In this document: positions 12,431 to 12,528 of the stretch, one piece after another
How positions within the stretch are numbered: position 1 is the first letter of the stretch
How the letters are laid out: every line of letters begins with the position of its first letter
Source of the DNA: Baffinella frigidus
Lineage: Eukaryota; Cryptophyceae; Cryptomonadales; Baffinellaceae
Length of the DNA stretch: 12,528 nt
Direction: 5' to 3'
Assembly: GCA_026770585.1 (NCBI GenBank)
Contig: MU647145.1
Span: 164,821-177,348 of the forward strand
Position numbers and translations under genes: made by a program
The notes under the pieces: model-generated
The model's database searches: none
Told to the model about the DNA's origin: nothing
Seen by the model: only the letters and a program-made list of their open reading frames with translations

Positions 12431-12528
12431 CTGAGGTGTAGGCTTTGGGGTTTGGGATTGGGGATTGGGGATTGGGGTTTGGGGTTTGGGGTTTAGGGTT
12501 TGGGTTTGAGGGTTTGGGGTTTGGGGTT
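12431..12528 (-). repeat. TTTGGGG / ATTGGGG array, entering from the right
   Basis: CTTTGGGGTTTGGG, then GATTGGGGATTGGGG, then TTTGGGG with one TTTAGGG up to the window edge. The sense strand ends CCTACACCTCAG before exon 1, so this is the end of a further intron filled with CCCCAAA repeats. It continues past the window. Confidence 0.8.

Noticed and set aside
12096-12434. 112-codon plus-strand ORF
   Set aside because: It is antisense to exons 1 and 2 and runs through intron 1. The minus strand gives consistent splicing and a cysteine motif; this frame gives nothing recognisable.
12431-12528. True chromosome end
   Set aside because: The repeats are degenerate and mixed in type (TTTGGGG, ATTGGGG, TTTAGGG) and are interrupted by coding islands. 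A terminal telomere would be a homogeneous array, so the end lies further right.

Overview
This is nuclear DNA of a eukaryote. Genes carry apparent spliceosomal introns, the coding islands are GC-rich, there are many small inverted-repeat transposons, and the right end is packed with degenerate telomere-like heptamers (TTTAGGG, TTTGGGG, TTGAGGG, TGTAGGG types). The plant-type TTTAGGG repeat, plus TGTAA near three gene 3' ends, would fit a green alga. TTTAGGG also occurs in other protist groups, so I leave the lineage open. The G-rich strand of almost every array is the + strand, as expected if the chromosome end lies to the right.

Layout. 1-2150 is a nest of miniature inverted-repeat elements flanked by TA, with family A inserted into family D at 510-613. 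2824-3165 (-) and 4387-4764 (+) are two divergently transcribed paralogous genes for small secreted proteins. They share the core YPSPVPPxSRRF[DE]L, which starts at residue 55 in both. 5064-5385 is a CT-rich microsatellite. 5592-6061 may be a solo LTR. 6088-6247 is another family D copy. 6299-7405 is a 1.1-kb element with perfect 28-bp terminal inverted repeats and an acidic-tail ORF on its minus strand. 7406-8268 holds no gene I can support. 8271-8394 is another family A element. 8516-9079 (-) looks like the last exon of a gene.

9105-12528 is subtelomeric in texture but contains minus-strand coding islands. The best case is 11389-12430: four exons whose splice sites and phases agree. They encode a helical segment followed by a RING/U-box-like cysteine cluster. 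The introns between them, and the intron entering from the right, are wholly or partly telomere-like repeat arrays. Two of the introns begin with a short copy of the following exon's first bases, a footprint like a target-site duplication. Part of this gene is duplicated at 11020-11334, with mostly synonymous changes. The main proposal is therefore that telomere-like repeats act here as introns, perhaps as a source of new ones.

How the parts relate: families A and D and the 1.1-kb element share a CAGGG..[TA]..CTCG-type terminus and TA target sites, so one Tc1/mariner-like transposase elsewhere could move all of them. The secreted-protein pair may act outside the cell as processed proproteins. 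No tRNA, rRNA or CRISPR was seen. All gene models come from reading the sequence and were not checked against transcripts or databases.
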